64,000 bases of DNA from Trifolium pratense (lineage: Eukaryota > Streptophyta > Magnoliopsida > Fabales > Fabaceae), in the NCBI RefSeq assembly GCF_020283565.1, contig NC_060065.1, forward strand, positions 27,020,409-27,084,408, in the 5' to 3' direction. The translations under genes and the position numbers were made by a program. This document shows positions 55,201-64,000 of this stretch, one piece after another. A model generated the notes under the pieces. The model was not told the DNA's origin and searched no databases. It saw nothing but the letters and a program-made list of their open reading frames with translations. The number at the start of each line of letters is the position of its first letter. The first letter of the stretch is position 1.

Positions 55201-57041
55201 CAAAAACCAAAGTCATTATGGAAACGATCAATGTTGTGATTGATGATGCACCATCCACTCAATCACAGGATGTGGAAACAGATGTTGAACCATCCCCTGA
55301 CAATTCTGATGAGATGATACAAAGTGAAAAGTCTGAACTAAAAGGTGAGGAATCTGATCAAGACTCTGTACCTGCCCCAACAAAAGCACCATCTATTAGG
55401 ACACAGAAGAATCACCCTAAAGATCTAATCATAGGTGATCCAGACCAGGGCATTGCTACCAGAAGAAAGATTGATGCTATCTCAAACACTTGTTTTGTAT
55501 CAAAATTTGAGCCTAAAAACATAAAAGAGGCTCTTACTGATGAGTTCTGGATTGGAGCAATGCAAGAAGAATTGAATCAATTCAAGAGAAATGAAGTCTG
55601 GGATCTTGTTCCAAGACCACATAGGGTAAATGTCATAGGTACTAAATGGATATACAAGAATAAGTCTGATGAGAAGGGTACAGTAACAAGGAATAAGGCA
55701 AGACTGGTAGCTCAAGGCTACACTCAGGTGGAGGGAATTGACTTTGATGAAACCTTTGCTCCCGTGGCAAGACTAGAATCCATAAGGCTGCTTCTTGGTG
55801 TAGCTTGCATCCTCAAACTCAAACTCTACCAAATGGATGTTAAGAGCGCCTTTCTAAATGGGTATCTTCATGAAGAAGTGTTTGTTGAACAGCCCAAAGT
55901 TTTCATAGATCCAAATCATCCGGATCATGTCTACAAACTGAAAAAGGCCTTGTATGGCTTGAAACAAGCACCAAGGGCTTGGTATGAAAGGCTAACTGAA
56001 TTCCTGATCAACCAAGGATACAAGAAAGGTGGAAATGACAAGACCTTATTTGTCAAAGAAATGAATGGAAACTTGTTGATAGCACAGATATATGTTGATG
56101 ACATAGTCTTTGGAGGGATGGCGGAACCGATGGTCCAACACTTTGTGAGACAGATGCAGTCTGAATTTGAGATGAGCTTGGTAGGAGAATTAACCTATTT
56201 TCTTGGATTACAGGTGAAACAGATGGAAGACACAATATTTGTGTCTCAAAGCAAGTATGCTAAAAATATCATGAAGAAATTTGGCATGGAAAATGCTGCA
56301 CACAAAAGAACACCTGCTGCTACACATCTAAAATTAACCAAGGATGAGAAAGGTGTAGATGTAGACCAAAGCCTGTACAGAAGCATGATAGGGAGCCTAC
56401 TATACCTCACAGCAAGCAGACCTGACATCACCTTTGCTGTTGGTGTATGTGCTAGGTACCAAGCTGAGCCAAAGACGAGCCATCTTACACAAGTAAAAAG
56501 AATTTTGAAGTATGTCAATGCAACTTCTGATTATGGAATAATGTATTCCCACACCAACAATGCTAGGTTGATGGGATATTGTGATGCAGATTGGGCTGGA
56601 TGTGCTGATGACAGAAAGAGCACCTCTGGTGGATGTTTTTACCTAGGAGAGAATCTTATCTCATGGTTTAGCAAGAAACAAAACTGTGTTTCTCTATCCA
56701 ATGCAGAGGCTGAGTACATTGCGGCTGGGAGTAGTTGCTCTCAATTATTGTGGATGAAGCAGATGCTTAAGGAATACAGTGTTGAACAGGATGCTCTAAC
56801 ATTATACTGTGACAATTTAAGCGCCATAAATATTTCAAAAAATCCTATTCAGCATAGTAGAACAAAGCATATTGACATTCGTCATCACTTCATCAGGGAT
56901 TTAGTGGAAGAAAATATTGTGAAATTGGAGCATGTTGCAACTGAAGAACAGGTAGCTGATATTTTTACCAAAGCTTTAGATGCAAATCAGTTTGAAAGGC
57001 TTAGGGGCAAATTGGGGATTTGCCTACATGAGGAATTATAG
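52218..57041 (+). CDS. gag-pol: Gag-Pol polyprotein of element E
   Basis: A single open frame of 1607 codons, clearly homologous to that of F over its whole length. It has the same order: UBN2-type Gag (ENYDYWKAKM), two zinc knuckles ([14 protein letters not shown] and [14 protein letters not shown]), protease ([10 protein letters not shown] from residue 598), integrase ([20 protein letters not shown]), reverse transcriptase (YVDDI from residue 1292) and RNase H ([18 protein letters not shown]). Two changes in otherwise conserved positions stand out against F: QPKVF for QPKGF in reverse transcriptase and SLSNAEAEY for SLSTAEAEY in RNase H. Either may lower activity. The TAG stop is again followed by CAGTTA. 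Confidence 0.95.
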   Translation: MDKEGGTVSKPPLLTGPENYDYWKAKMMVFLKSIDSRTWKAVENGWEPPMVIDKDGKVTGEIMPNKDYSKDEDDLALGNSKALNAIFNGVDINMFRLVKRCTVAKQAWEILRKAHEGTNKVKLSKLQMLRTNFENLSMKEEETIHDFHMNILEFANSFDALGEPISDEKLVSKILRSLPKRFDMKVTAIEESQDLANIQVDELIGSLQTYEMSINQRKEKKNKSLAFTSNTAEDDEIDMESDESLSEAMVLLGRQFNRIMKRMDKRNKFNGLSTKSDFNKPVSSQRRTRSDDKSTSSRGVQCHECEGFGHIKSECPTFLKKKKSLAVTWSDEDDSEEDEGESAKLGNALTGVYESDAESCDETSYEELLATYKDLFIRSNEFCKALEKQKKANCQLQAEKNECLDIIKTLNKEIEKLNEDLEHARKQVRVFASGEEKFQAMLLKQSAGKKPIGFDYEIVDQEMGYNKATITTPIDKTFPVSGGLLPPHPPTHQGTDTWLKPKQHVQTNSMPQHPPHHRYNRSRSRTKRRNWRCHYCGRKGHIRPYCYKLYGYPQNSRPLEPKSENVNVKKEWKKKEDGVSLIAHTSLRASSRQDWYFDSGCSRHMTGVEGYLANLRSYATSFVTFGDGAKGEIKGIGNLIDNGLPNLDNVLLVKGLTANLISISQLCDQGMKVNFTQSECLVTDGEGRLIMKGVRSKDNCYLWVSEEGNYMSTCLISKNEEVKLWHQKLGHLHLRGMKKAIAEEAIRGLPKLKIDEGTICGECQIGKQTKVAHPRLQHQSTTRTLELLHMDLMGPMQTESLGGKRYAFVMVDDFSRFTWIDFLREKSDSFETFRNLCVQLQREKESVIIRIRSDHGKEFENSKFYDFCAAEGIQHEFSAPITPQQNGVVERKNRTIQESARVMLHAKGLPYQFWAEAMSTACYIHNRVTLKKGTSATLYELWKGRKPTVKHFHIFGSKCYILADREPRRKLDPKSEEGIFLGYSLNSRAYRVYNTKTKVIMETINVVIDDAPSTQSQDVETDVEPSPDNSDEMIQSEKSELKGEESDQDSVPAPTKAPSIRTQKNHPKDLIIGDPDQGIATRRKIDAISNTCFVSKFEPKNIKEALTDEFWIGAMQEELNQFKRNEVWDLVPRPHRVNVIGTKWIYKNKSDEKGTVTRNKARLVAQGYTQVEGIDFDETFAPVARLESIRLLLGVACILKLKLYQMDVKSAFLNGYLHEEVFVEQPKVFIDPNHPDHVYKLKKALYGLKQAPRAWYERLTEFLINQGYKKGGNDKTLFVKEMNGNLLIAQIYVDDIVFGGMAEPMVQHFVRQMQSEFEMSLVGELTYFLGLQVKQMEDTIFVSQSKYAKNIMKKFGMENAAHKRTPAATHLKLTKDEKGVDVDQSLYRSMIGSLLYLTASRPDITFAVGVCARYQAEPKTSHLTQVKRILKYVNATSDYGIMYSHTNNARLMGYCDADWAGCADDRKSTSGGCFYLGENLISWFSKKQNCVSLSNAEAEYIAAGSSCSQLLWMKQMLKEYSVEQDALTLYCDNLSAINISKNPIQHSRTKHIDIRHHFIRDLVEENIVKLEHVATEEQVADIFTKALDANQFERLRGKLGICLHEEL

Positions 57042-57047
57042 CAGTTA
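57039..57047 (+). promoter_or_regulatory. Leaky stop context TAG-CAG-TTA between pol and ORF3 (E)
   Basis: Identical nine bases to element F although the codons around them differ (TTA before it in E, AAA in F), followed by an open in-frame third ORF. Confidence 0.8.
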
Positions 57048-57056
57048 AGACATTAT

Positions 57057-57912
57057 GTGCGCGCAACCGTTTTTTTCTCCAAATTTCAACTATTGGCGCA
57101 CGTAAATCAAGGAAAGACAAAAATAACTTTCCATAACTTCTCAATTACACGCTATCAACTCTCATATCATCATTATTCCTTTCCAAAACCTTCAACTTCC
57201 TCTGAACTCCTTGCTGCGATCTGCAAACACAAACCATCATCTCAAATCATCAAAAACTTCAAAAACTTCAACAATTTCTTTGTGAAAATGTCTCAATCTT
57301 CCGGTTCCGCTCAGATCAAAAACAAACTTGCTGATACTGTGAAAACAAGATCAAAATCTAAGAAGGAAGGATCAACTGTTGTGGTCAATGCGACGCCCAT
57401 ATCAAGTATCCCTGCTACTAGTTCGAAAAAGAAGAAATCTGCAAAATCCACTAAGAAAGTAAGTGAATCGTCTCCCTCAATTTCTATTAAGTCTGATACT
57501 GTTAAGTCTAAGAAGAAGAAACCCCAATCTCCCGTAAAAAGGGGTTTGAGCATGTCTGATCTATACTTGAATAAGGATCCTTCTGAAACTGCGAATGTGG
57601 AATCGCATGATGTTGCCTCCGGCAAAAATGCGAATGTTGAATCGTCTAATAAAGTTAATGAAGAAAGTGTTAAGTCTGTGTTTGAAAAGGTGAATCAAGA
57701 AACCCCTTCTGCAAAGGAAAACCCTAGTTCTGTTGAAACCCTAGGAAAAACCCAAAATATTGCTGAGAATGTTGTTGTGAGCAATAATCCTAGTGTTCCT
57801 GAGAATATGGCAGTTCCCACGAATGTCATAACTGATGTTACTGAAAAATCCCAAGAAAAGGCTGTTGTAACCGATGCTCCAACCGGTGTTGAGCCATCCT
57901 CTATACCAACTG
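57057..57912 (+). pseudogene. Third ORF of element E, cut by insertion of D
   Basis: About 285 codons remain, in the same frame as gag-pol, and run a few codons into the LTR of D (stop at 57929). An internal ATG at 57288 (MSQSSGSAQ) corresponds to MSNSVKSS in F. The surviving part is the Ser/Thr/Lys-rich N-terminal region with basic clusters (KKKKSAKSTKK, KSKKKKPQSP). The folded domain lies beyond D, outside the window. Confidence 0.8.
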
Positions 57913-59003
57913 TGTTGGAACAAAATTGATTTAAAAATGTTTGCCCCTATATCTATAAAGGTTTTGATGATAACAAAGTATTAATTAACAATTGGAAGGA
58001 CTAAAAATTTATTTTAAGTGTGCAGATATAAGCATCATATAAGCTCTGAATGAAGTTCAGAGGATGTGAATTCAGAAGTTCACAAGCGCTCAGAAGATGT
58101 TGGACTTCAGAAGTTACAACCTTCAGAGGATGAAGTCTTCAGAACTTCTTGACTGACTACTAAGCTTCATCAAAGTCTGAAGATCTCTTTGAAAGCTGTG
58201 AAGATTCTCTCTGTTAGTCAACTCTTCTACCAATGAAGAAAAGGACCCTTCAAGCCTGATCAGTTCAGCTACCCTCAGTTTGTCTGTTCTCTTTTGAGAA
58301 CGTGGGTCTTCAGTTTTGTTAGCTGAATAAGGAAAGTCCACTCTGCAGTAGTCAAAGTAACTGAAACTCTTTCTTAGTTTTGGATACAACCAAACTGCAT
58401 CAAGACAGACTGCTTGAAGACAAAAGATTATCAACTCCAACGGTTCTTTTTGCAACGACTCTTTTCTAGTGGTATATATACTAGAAGATTCAGCTACAAC
58501 ATAAATAATATTATTAAGGATTGAACGTACGCTGAACAAACTCTGAACTTTGTGATATACAAGCTCTGAACCGCTGTTAAGTGTTTTTGCACTTAGTCTA
58601 ATACTCTGTACTCTTTGTATTGACTCTCTTTAGGTTCTGTTAAGAGCATTTGTATATTGTTATATACTTTTCTATTACTTGAGGAAACTTAAGCTTGTGT
58701 GCTTAAGTGTGAAGTCTTAAGCTTGTGTGCTTGAGCATTGTTGAGAAGTCTCTTGCTTGTGTGCTTGAGCAGGTGTAATCTTGTGTGATTATAGTGAACT
58801 CCCTTGGAAGTGCAAGGGGACTGGACTACTCTCGTTTTGTGAGAGGAACCAGTATAAATTGCTTGTGTGATTTCTCTTTCTCTATCTTGCTTTTATTTGT
58901 GTTATTTATCCGCTGCTAACGTAGTTGAGTTAAGAACTTGAAAAAGTTTTAACTTGGCTAAAACACAATTCAACCCCCCCCTTCTTGTGTTTTCACACCT
59001 TCA
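57913..59003 (+). repeat. 5' LTR of element D
   Basis: 1091 bp, TGTTGGAAC...CACCTTCA, recognisably related to the LTR of C. TATATATA box at 58473-58480. Rich in TCAGAAG and CTCTGAA motifs. Confidence 0.92.
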
Positions 59004-59073
59004 ATTGGTATCTAGAGCACTGGTCTGTTACTTTCACTTAACAGTGAGACAGTAAAGATCTTGTGAGAACACT

Positions 59074-61452
59074 ATGTCTGGAGGAGACGATAGTAGCACT
59101 AGAACCGGTGAGGCCAGTGGTGCTGGTGGTGGTCCTAGAAATGCTTTTGGTTATGACTACTTAAGTAATGAATCACATGAACATAGTGGCAATAGAAAAG
59201 CCCCTATATTCAATGGTGATGCATCATTATTTGAGTGGTGGAAGGAAAGACTGTATAGCAATATTACTGCTATTGATCATGAGTTGTGGGATTTGGTTGA
59301 GCTGGGAGTAACTTTTGAAAACTTAAATGAACATGGAAGGTTGTCCATTGAGCATAGAAAGTTACTCACACCAGCTAACTTAAAAACCTATACTAAGCAT
59401 CATAGAGTAAAGGACATTGTTGTTGGTGCTATTAGACATGAAGACTATGTCAGAATAGAGAACAAGTCTACTGCTAAATCTATCTTTGATTCTATGTGTG
59501 CTACCTATGATGGTAATGAAAAGGTTCAAGAGGCTAAAGCTAGTCTTTTGATAAGGCAATATGAACTATTCACTATGCAACAAGATGAAAACATTGAGAC
59601 TATGTTTACAAGGTTTCAAATCCTTGTATCTGGTCTTAAAGCTCTTAAGAGAAGTTATTCCACCTATGACCATGTTCAGAAGATTCTGAGAAGTCTTCCT
59701 ATTGCTTGGAGACCCAAGGTCACTGCAATAGAGGAAGCTCAAAATCTCAAGACTCTGAGTCTTGAAGCTCTGATAAGCAATCTCAGAAGCCATGAGATGG
59801 TTCTGGATGCTGACTCAGAAACTAAGAAGAAGTCCAAGTCAGTGGCTTTACAGTCAACTAAGACTACTTCTAAGGCTCTTAAGACTCAGCTTCTTGATAT
59901 TGAAGAAGAATCTTCTGCTGATGGTCAAGAGGATGAGATGAATGAGGATGAATTTGCTTTATTCACCAAGTTTCAGCAATGGAACAGATTTAACAAAAGA
60001 AATTTCAGAGGTAACAGCTCCAGAAATTTTGTCAGCAAAAAGGATGATCAGAAGAACTGCTTCAACTGTAAGAAGCCAGGACACTTTATTGCTGATTGTC
60101 CAGAAATGTCTGCTAAAGACAAAAACAAAAGATACAGCTCAAAGAAGCAACAATTCAAGAGCAAATTGAAAAAGAGTCTGATGGCTACTTTTGAAGAGCT
60201 ATCATCTGAGGAAGAAGTTGAGGAAGAAGAAGAGGCAAATCTAGCCCTGATGGCTTCAGCTGACTCAGATGTAGACTCAGACGATGAATCAGAATCAGAT
60301 TCAGAAGTAACTGATGAGGTATTTTCTGATTGCTCTAAATCTCAACTTATAACTGCACTTAACAAGGTCATTGAGAAACATCTCAGAGTGTTAAGTAAAC
60401 AAAAAGTTTTACAAGAAAAGCTTAACACTCTGACTGAGCAAGCAGAACATTTTCAAGGTCTATATCAAGAAACTCTGAATAGAGTAGATGACTTTGAAAA
60501 GGGTTGTGCTGTTTGTCACAAACCTATTGATGAGCAGGAAATAGCTCTTCAACAGTTTGTGCATCTCAACCTTGGGAAGAGCAAAGCTGCTAATAGAATT
60601 TATAATGTTTTAAGACATAGAGGAGAAGGACTTGGCTATGAATATGGTAGAACATATTCAAAGCTGAAGACTTTTGCCAAAAAGGTTGGAAAATCTTGGG
60701 TTTATTATGTTGTTCCACCAAGTGAAGAGGATCCTGGTATTTGTGAAAATGACAATGATGATCTGAGTGATTTAGAAGCTGACAGCTCAGAGGAACCTAG
60801 TTCCTCAGGATCTGGAAAGAAAAGTTCAGAAGATAGAAGTTGTTCAGAACCTGAGAACATTAGTTCAGAAGTTCTGAAAACTTCAACATCTGAGACTTCA
60901 AATTCTGGATTCAAAGGAACTTCAGTACCTGAAGCTAGTCAACCTAAAACATCAGAAGTTTTTAAAAAGAAAAATTCTAAATCTCAGATGAAGTACAAGA
61001 CTCAGATTATTTATGATTCTAGAGTCAGTAGATATAATCAATCAGAACATGGGATTGATAATAGATACAAACCCTGGAATCATAAACAATCCAAATCTTG
61101 GAACAATAACAGATTTCAAACAAAGAAAAGATTTCAAAAAGGTTATTATTCCAAACCAAGATCTCTCTCTAACACTAGACAACATAATAAGCATTTGTGG
61201 ACTAACAAGCGTGGACCCAGAAGATGGGTACCAAAAGCTGAAATTATGTACCATTCAGATTTACCAACTAGGAAAGGATATGTCTTACCTAAAGTATGGA
61301 AACAAGTCCTATGCAAAGGAAGAAGGGCTTATGTCCTAGACCAATGGCTGACAAGTTCTCAAGTTAACAATCAGAACTTGGAAAATGAAGAGGAAGAATA
61401 CTGGGATGACTTTATCATTAATCTTGATAAAGAGTTCTATCGCAATGATTAA
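59074..61452 (+). CDS. gag: Gag of element D
   Basis: 792 codons, open throughout. It has a UBN2-type capsid region (LFEWWKERLYS near residue 50), a zinc knuckle CFNCKKPGHFIADC at 329-342, acidic Ser/Glu stretches, a second cysteine pair (CAVCHKP near 479), and a basic Asn/Arg-rich C terminus ending EFYRND. The ATG 70 bases after the LTR is the first one and agrees with element C. It ends in TAA, and pol starts in the -1 frame at the same spot. Full-length and apparently usable. Confidence 0.93.
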   Translation: MSGGDDSSTRTGEASGAGGGPRNAFGYDYLSNESHEHSGNRKAPIFNGDASLFEWWKERLYSNITAIDHELWDLVELGVTFENLNEHGRLSIEHRKLLTPANLKTYTKHHRVKDIVVGAIRHEDYVRIENKSTAKSIFDSMCATYDGNEKVQEAKASLLIRQYELFTMQQDENIETMFTRFQILVSGLKALKRSYSTYDHVQKILRSLPIAWRPKVTAIEEAQNLKTLSLEALISNLRSHEMVLDADSETKKKSKSVALQSTKTTSKALKTQLLDIEEESSADGQEDEMNEDEFALFTKFQQWNRFNKRNFRGNSSRNFVSKKDDQKNCFNCKKPGHFIADCPEMSAKDKNKRYSSKKQQFKSKLKKSLMATFEELSSEEEVEEEEEANLALMASADSDVDSDDESESDSEVTDEVFSDCSKSQLITALNKVIEKHLRVLSKQKVLQEKLNTLTEQAEHFQGLYQETLNRVDDFEKGCAVCHKPIDEQEIALQQFVHLNLGKSKAANRIYNVLRHRGEGLGYEYGRTYSKLKTFAKKVGKSWVYYVVPPSEEDPGICENDNDDLSDLEADSSEEPSSSGSGKKSSEDRSCSEPENISSEVLKTSTSETSNSGFKGTSVPEASQPKTSEVFKKKNSKSQMKYKTQIIYDSRVSRYNQSEHGIDNRYKPWNHKQSKSWNNNRFQTKKRFQKGYYSKPRSLSNTRQHNKHLWTNKRGPRRWVPKAEIMYHSDLPTRKGYVLPKVWKQVLCKGRRAYVLDQWLTSSQVNNQNLENEEEEYWDDFIINLDKEFYRND

Positions 61453-61454
61453 AG

Positions 61455-64000
61455 TTGTTTCTCATACAGCCTGCCACTCAAAGAAGTATCATGAATCATT
61501 CATGGTATTTGGATAGTGGATGTTCAAGGCATATGACTGGTGACAAACAACTATTTTCTAAGCTGACTATGAAAGAAGGAGGATCTGTTGGCTTTGGAGG
61601 TAATCAAAAAGGAAAGATAATAGGTACAGATACAGTAGGTAATTCTTCCTTATCTATTAATGATGTTTGGTTAGTTGATGGACTCAAACATAACCTATTG
61701 AGCATAAGTCAATTTTGCGACAATGGTTATGTAGTTGTCTTTAATAAGGAATCATGTACTGTGTCTAAACAATCTGATAACACCATGATATTCAAAGGTC
61801 TGAGAAAGAATAATGTTTATAAAATTAATCTTTCTGATTTGAATGAACAAAAAGTGATGTGTCTTTTGACCTTGAGTGAAGAAAAATGGATCTAGCATAA
61901 GAGGTTAGGCCATGCTAACTGGAGGTTAATCTCTAAGCTTAGTAAGCTTGACCTTGTCAGAGGTTTACCTAAAATTAAATATCACTCAAACACACTTTGT
62001 GGTTCATGTCAAAAAGGGAAGATTACAAAATCATCTTTTAAACCTAAGAACATTGTCTCTACCTCAAGACCATTGGAACTTCTTCACATTGATCTTTTTG
62101 GGCCAGTTCACACTGCCTCTATCAATGGAAAGAAGTATGGATTAGTGATTGTTGATGACTACAGTAGATGGACTTGGGTAAAATTCCTAAGAACAAAGGA
62201 TGAAGCTTATGATGAGTTTAGCATCTTCTGCAAGCAAATTCAAAATGAAAAAGGCTACACTATTTTAAAAGTTAGAAGTGATCATGGTGGAGAATTTGAA
62301 AATGAACCTTTTGAAAACTTTTGTGAAAAATATGGCATTTTGCATGAATTCTCTTCTCCCAGAACTCCTCAACAAAATGGGGTTGTAGAAAGGAAGAATA
62401 GAACTCTGCAAGAAATGGCCAGAACCATGATGCATGAAACAAATGTAGCAAAGTTTTTATGGGCAGAAGCTGTAAACACAGCATGTTATGTTCAAAATAG
62501 AATCTATATCAGATCTAAGTTGAACAAAACTGCTTATGAATTGTTCAAAGGAAGAAAACCTGATATTTCTTATTTTCATCAGTTTGGATGTACTTGTTAC
62601 ATCTTAAATAACAAAGTCCATCTAAAGAAATTTGATGCTAGAGGTTATAAGGGTATTTTTATAGGATACTCTGAACGCTCAAAAGCATACAGACTGTATA
62701 TTTCTGAAACACATACTGTGGAAGAAACTATGCATGTCAAATTTGATGACAAAGAGCCTGACCAAGTGTCAGAGCTTGTGGAAGTTTTGTCTAGATTTCA
62801 GGTATCAGAGGATCAATATTCAGATATTCCAAACTACTCAGAACATCCATTCTCTGAAGAACCTCTGAACACAACAGTTCCTACAGACTCTGAACAACAA
62901 AGAACTGAAGCAACTGCTGAACCTAACGTTGATGAGTCTGAAGATGATGAGCCCCCAAGAAATACTTTCAAATACAAATCATCACATCCAGAGGAACTGA
63001 TATTAGGCAACAAGGACAGTCCAAGGAAGACAAGATCTCAACTGAGAAATGAGGAATCTTTAGTTGGTCTTATCTCAATGATGGAACCATCAAAGATTGA
63101 TGAAGCTCTGAAGGATGATGCTTGGATTGTAGCAATGCAAGAAGAGCTGAATCAATTTCAAAGGAATGATGTGTGGACTCTAGTGCCTAAGCCTTCACAC
63201 AAGAACATTATTGGAACAAAATGGGTATTCAGAAACAAGCTGAATGAACAAGGTGAAGTGGTAAGAAACAAGGCTAGATTGGTTGCACAAGGTTATAGTC
63301 AACAAGAGGGGATTGACTATACTGAAACCTTTGCACCAGTTGCTAGACTTGAAGCAATCAGGTTACTTCTATCTTATGCTGTTAATCATGGAATAACCTT
63401 GTATCAGATGGATGTTAAAAGTGCCTTCTTAAATGGTTTTATTTCTGAAGAAGTGTATGTTAAGCAACCTCCTGGTTTTGAAGATGTCTCAAACCCAGAA
63501 CATGTTTTTAAATTGAAGAAATCACTGTATGGTCTGAAACAAGCTCCAAGAGCTTGGTATGATAGACTCAGTAATTTCCTTCTTGAAAAGGGTTTTGAAA
63601 AAGGAAAGGTTGACTGCACACTCTTTAGAAAAACAACCAAAGAAGACATTTTAATCATTCAAATTTATGTTGATGATATTATTTTTGGTTCAACTAATGC
63701 TGCTTTGTGCAAGAACTTTTCTAAGATAATGCAGGATGAATTTGAAATGAGCATGATGGGAGAATTGAAATTCTTTCTTGGAATTCAAATCAATCAGAAG
63801 AAGGAAGGAACTTATGTTCATCAATCAAAATATACCAAGGAACTTCTGAAGAAGTTCAATCTAGATGACTGCAAGATAATGAACACTCCTATGCACTCAA
63901 CTACCAACATGAGCAAGTCAGATGATGAAGGAAAAGTAGATCAAAAGGTCTACAGAGGTATGATTGGTTCCTTACTCTATCTGACAGCCTCTAGACCAGA
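61455..64000 (+). pseudogene. pol: pol of element D, one nonsense codon, runs off the window
   Basis: The frame is open from about 61449, overlapping the gag stop. The protease motif [10 protein letters not shown] lies near 61515. TAG at 61893-61895 stands where C has TGG (EEKWIW), at the start of the integrase zinc region. After that the same frame is open to the window end through integrase ([14 protein letters not shown]) and reverse transcriptase ([20 protein letters not shown] at about 63666). Apart from the TAG no lesion is visible. The 3' part is not in the window. Confidence 0.9.

Larger units (their letters stand above)
51139..64000 (+). mobile_element. SIRE/Maximus-type element E, interrupted by D, continues past the window
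   Basis: Left LTR 51139-52149, primer site TGGCATCAGAGC at 52152-52163, intact gag-pol 52218-57041 and a third ORF cut at 57912 by element D. The remainder of E, including its 3' LTR, must lie beyond 64000. It is related to F (same gene order, same start MDKEGG, same stop context), but the LTRs are clearly diverged apart from blocks such as GGATTGGTATCCCCCAGAGT. Confidence 0.92.
57913..64000 (+). mobile_element. SIRE-type element D (family of C), continues past the window
   Basis: Left LTR 57913-59003, primer site variant TGGTATCTAGAGC at 59006-59018, full gag 59074-61452 and pol from about 61449 to the window end. It is inserted into the third ORF of E in the same orientation. The bases before it are AACTG, but the matching right-hand target copy is outside the window. 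Coding sequence is very close to element C, whereas the LTR is markedly more diverged. Confidence 0.92.

Noticed and set aside
1..64000. CRISPR arrays, rRNA or complete tRNA genes
   Set aside because: No regularly spaced repeat-spacer structure and no cloverleaf-capable sequence recognised; the short tandem repeats lack unique spacers.

Overview
This window looks like nuclear DNA of a flowering plant, most likely a legume. The only host gene is an intron-containing plant gene, and the rest is almost entirely nested plant transposons. The SIRE/Maximus-type Ty1/copia elements resemble families I know from legumes such as clover, medick, pea and soybean. The species cannot be fixed from the sequence alone. 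No rRNA, tRNA or CRISPR feature was found.

Layout. 0.2-0.8 kb is a 145-bp tandem array. 2.0-8.6 kb is a copia element (A) with a dead interior but young LTRs. 9.0-13.0 kb is a second LTR element (B) with no coding region. 13.1-31.1 kb is a deep nest: a possible outer PIF/Harbinger element, Stowaway MITEs, a Helitron end, a CACTA derivative carrying a tRNA-type SINE, and a 2.1-kb solo LTR split by a 9.0-kb SIRE-type element (C). The same stretch also holds a hairpin repeat and a non-autonomous Harbinger element. 33.2-36.7 kb (minus strand) is the host gene, a three-exon DUF7815-type zinc-ribbon protein of 722 aa. 38.2-50.5 kb (minus) is a 5'-truncated LINE with a 19-bp target duplication, split by a complete 10.2-kb SIRE/Maximus element (F). 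51.1 kb to the window end is another SIRE/Maximus element (E), whose third ORF is interrupted at 57.9 kb by a C-type element (D). Both E and D run off the window.

How the parts work. F is the standout: its LTRs differ at one position, it has a 5-bp target duplication, an open 1647-codon gag-pol and an open 752-codon third ORF. In both E and F the gag-pol stop is TAG-CAG-TTA, which fits the CAR-YYA leaky-stop rule, and the third ORF follows in the same frame. Expression by stop-codon readthrough is therefore likely, as reported for soybean SIRE1. The third ORF resembles the 'putative plant transposon protein' domain and shows no membrane segment, so I do not call it an envelope protein. C and D are a sister family with gag and pol in different frames. 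C carries several breaks; D has one visible nonsense codon.

All LTR elements whose orientation can be read (A-F) lie on the plus strand, whereas the LINE and the host gene lie on the minus strand. Insertion order follows from the nesting and target duplications: LINE before F, solo LTR before C, E before D. Element A has a related, unoccupied copy of its target site at 32.37 kb.
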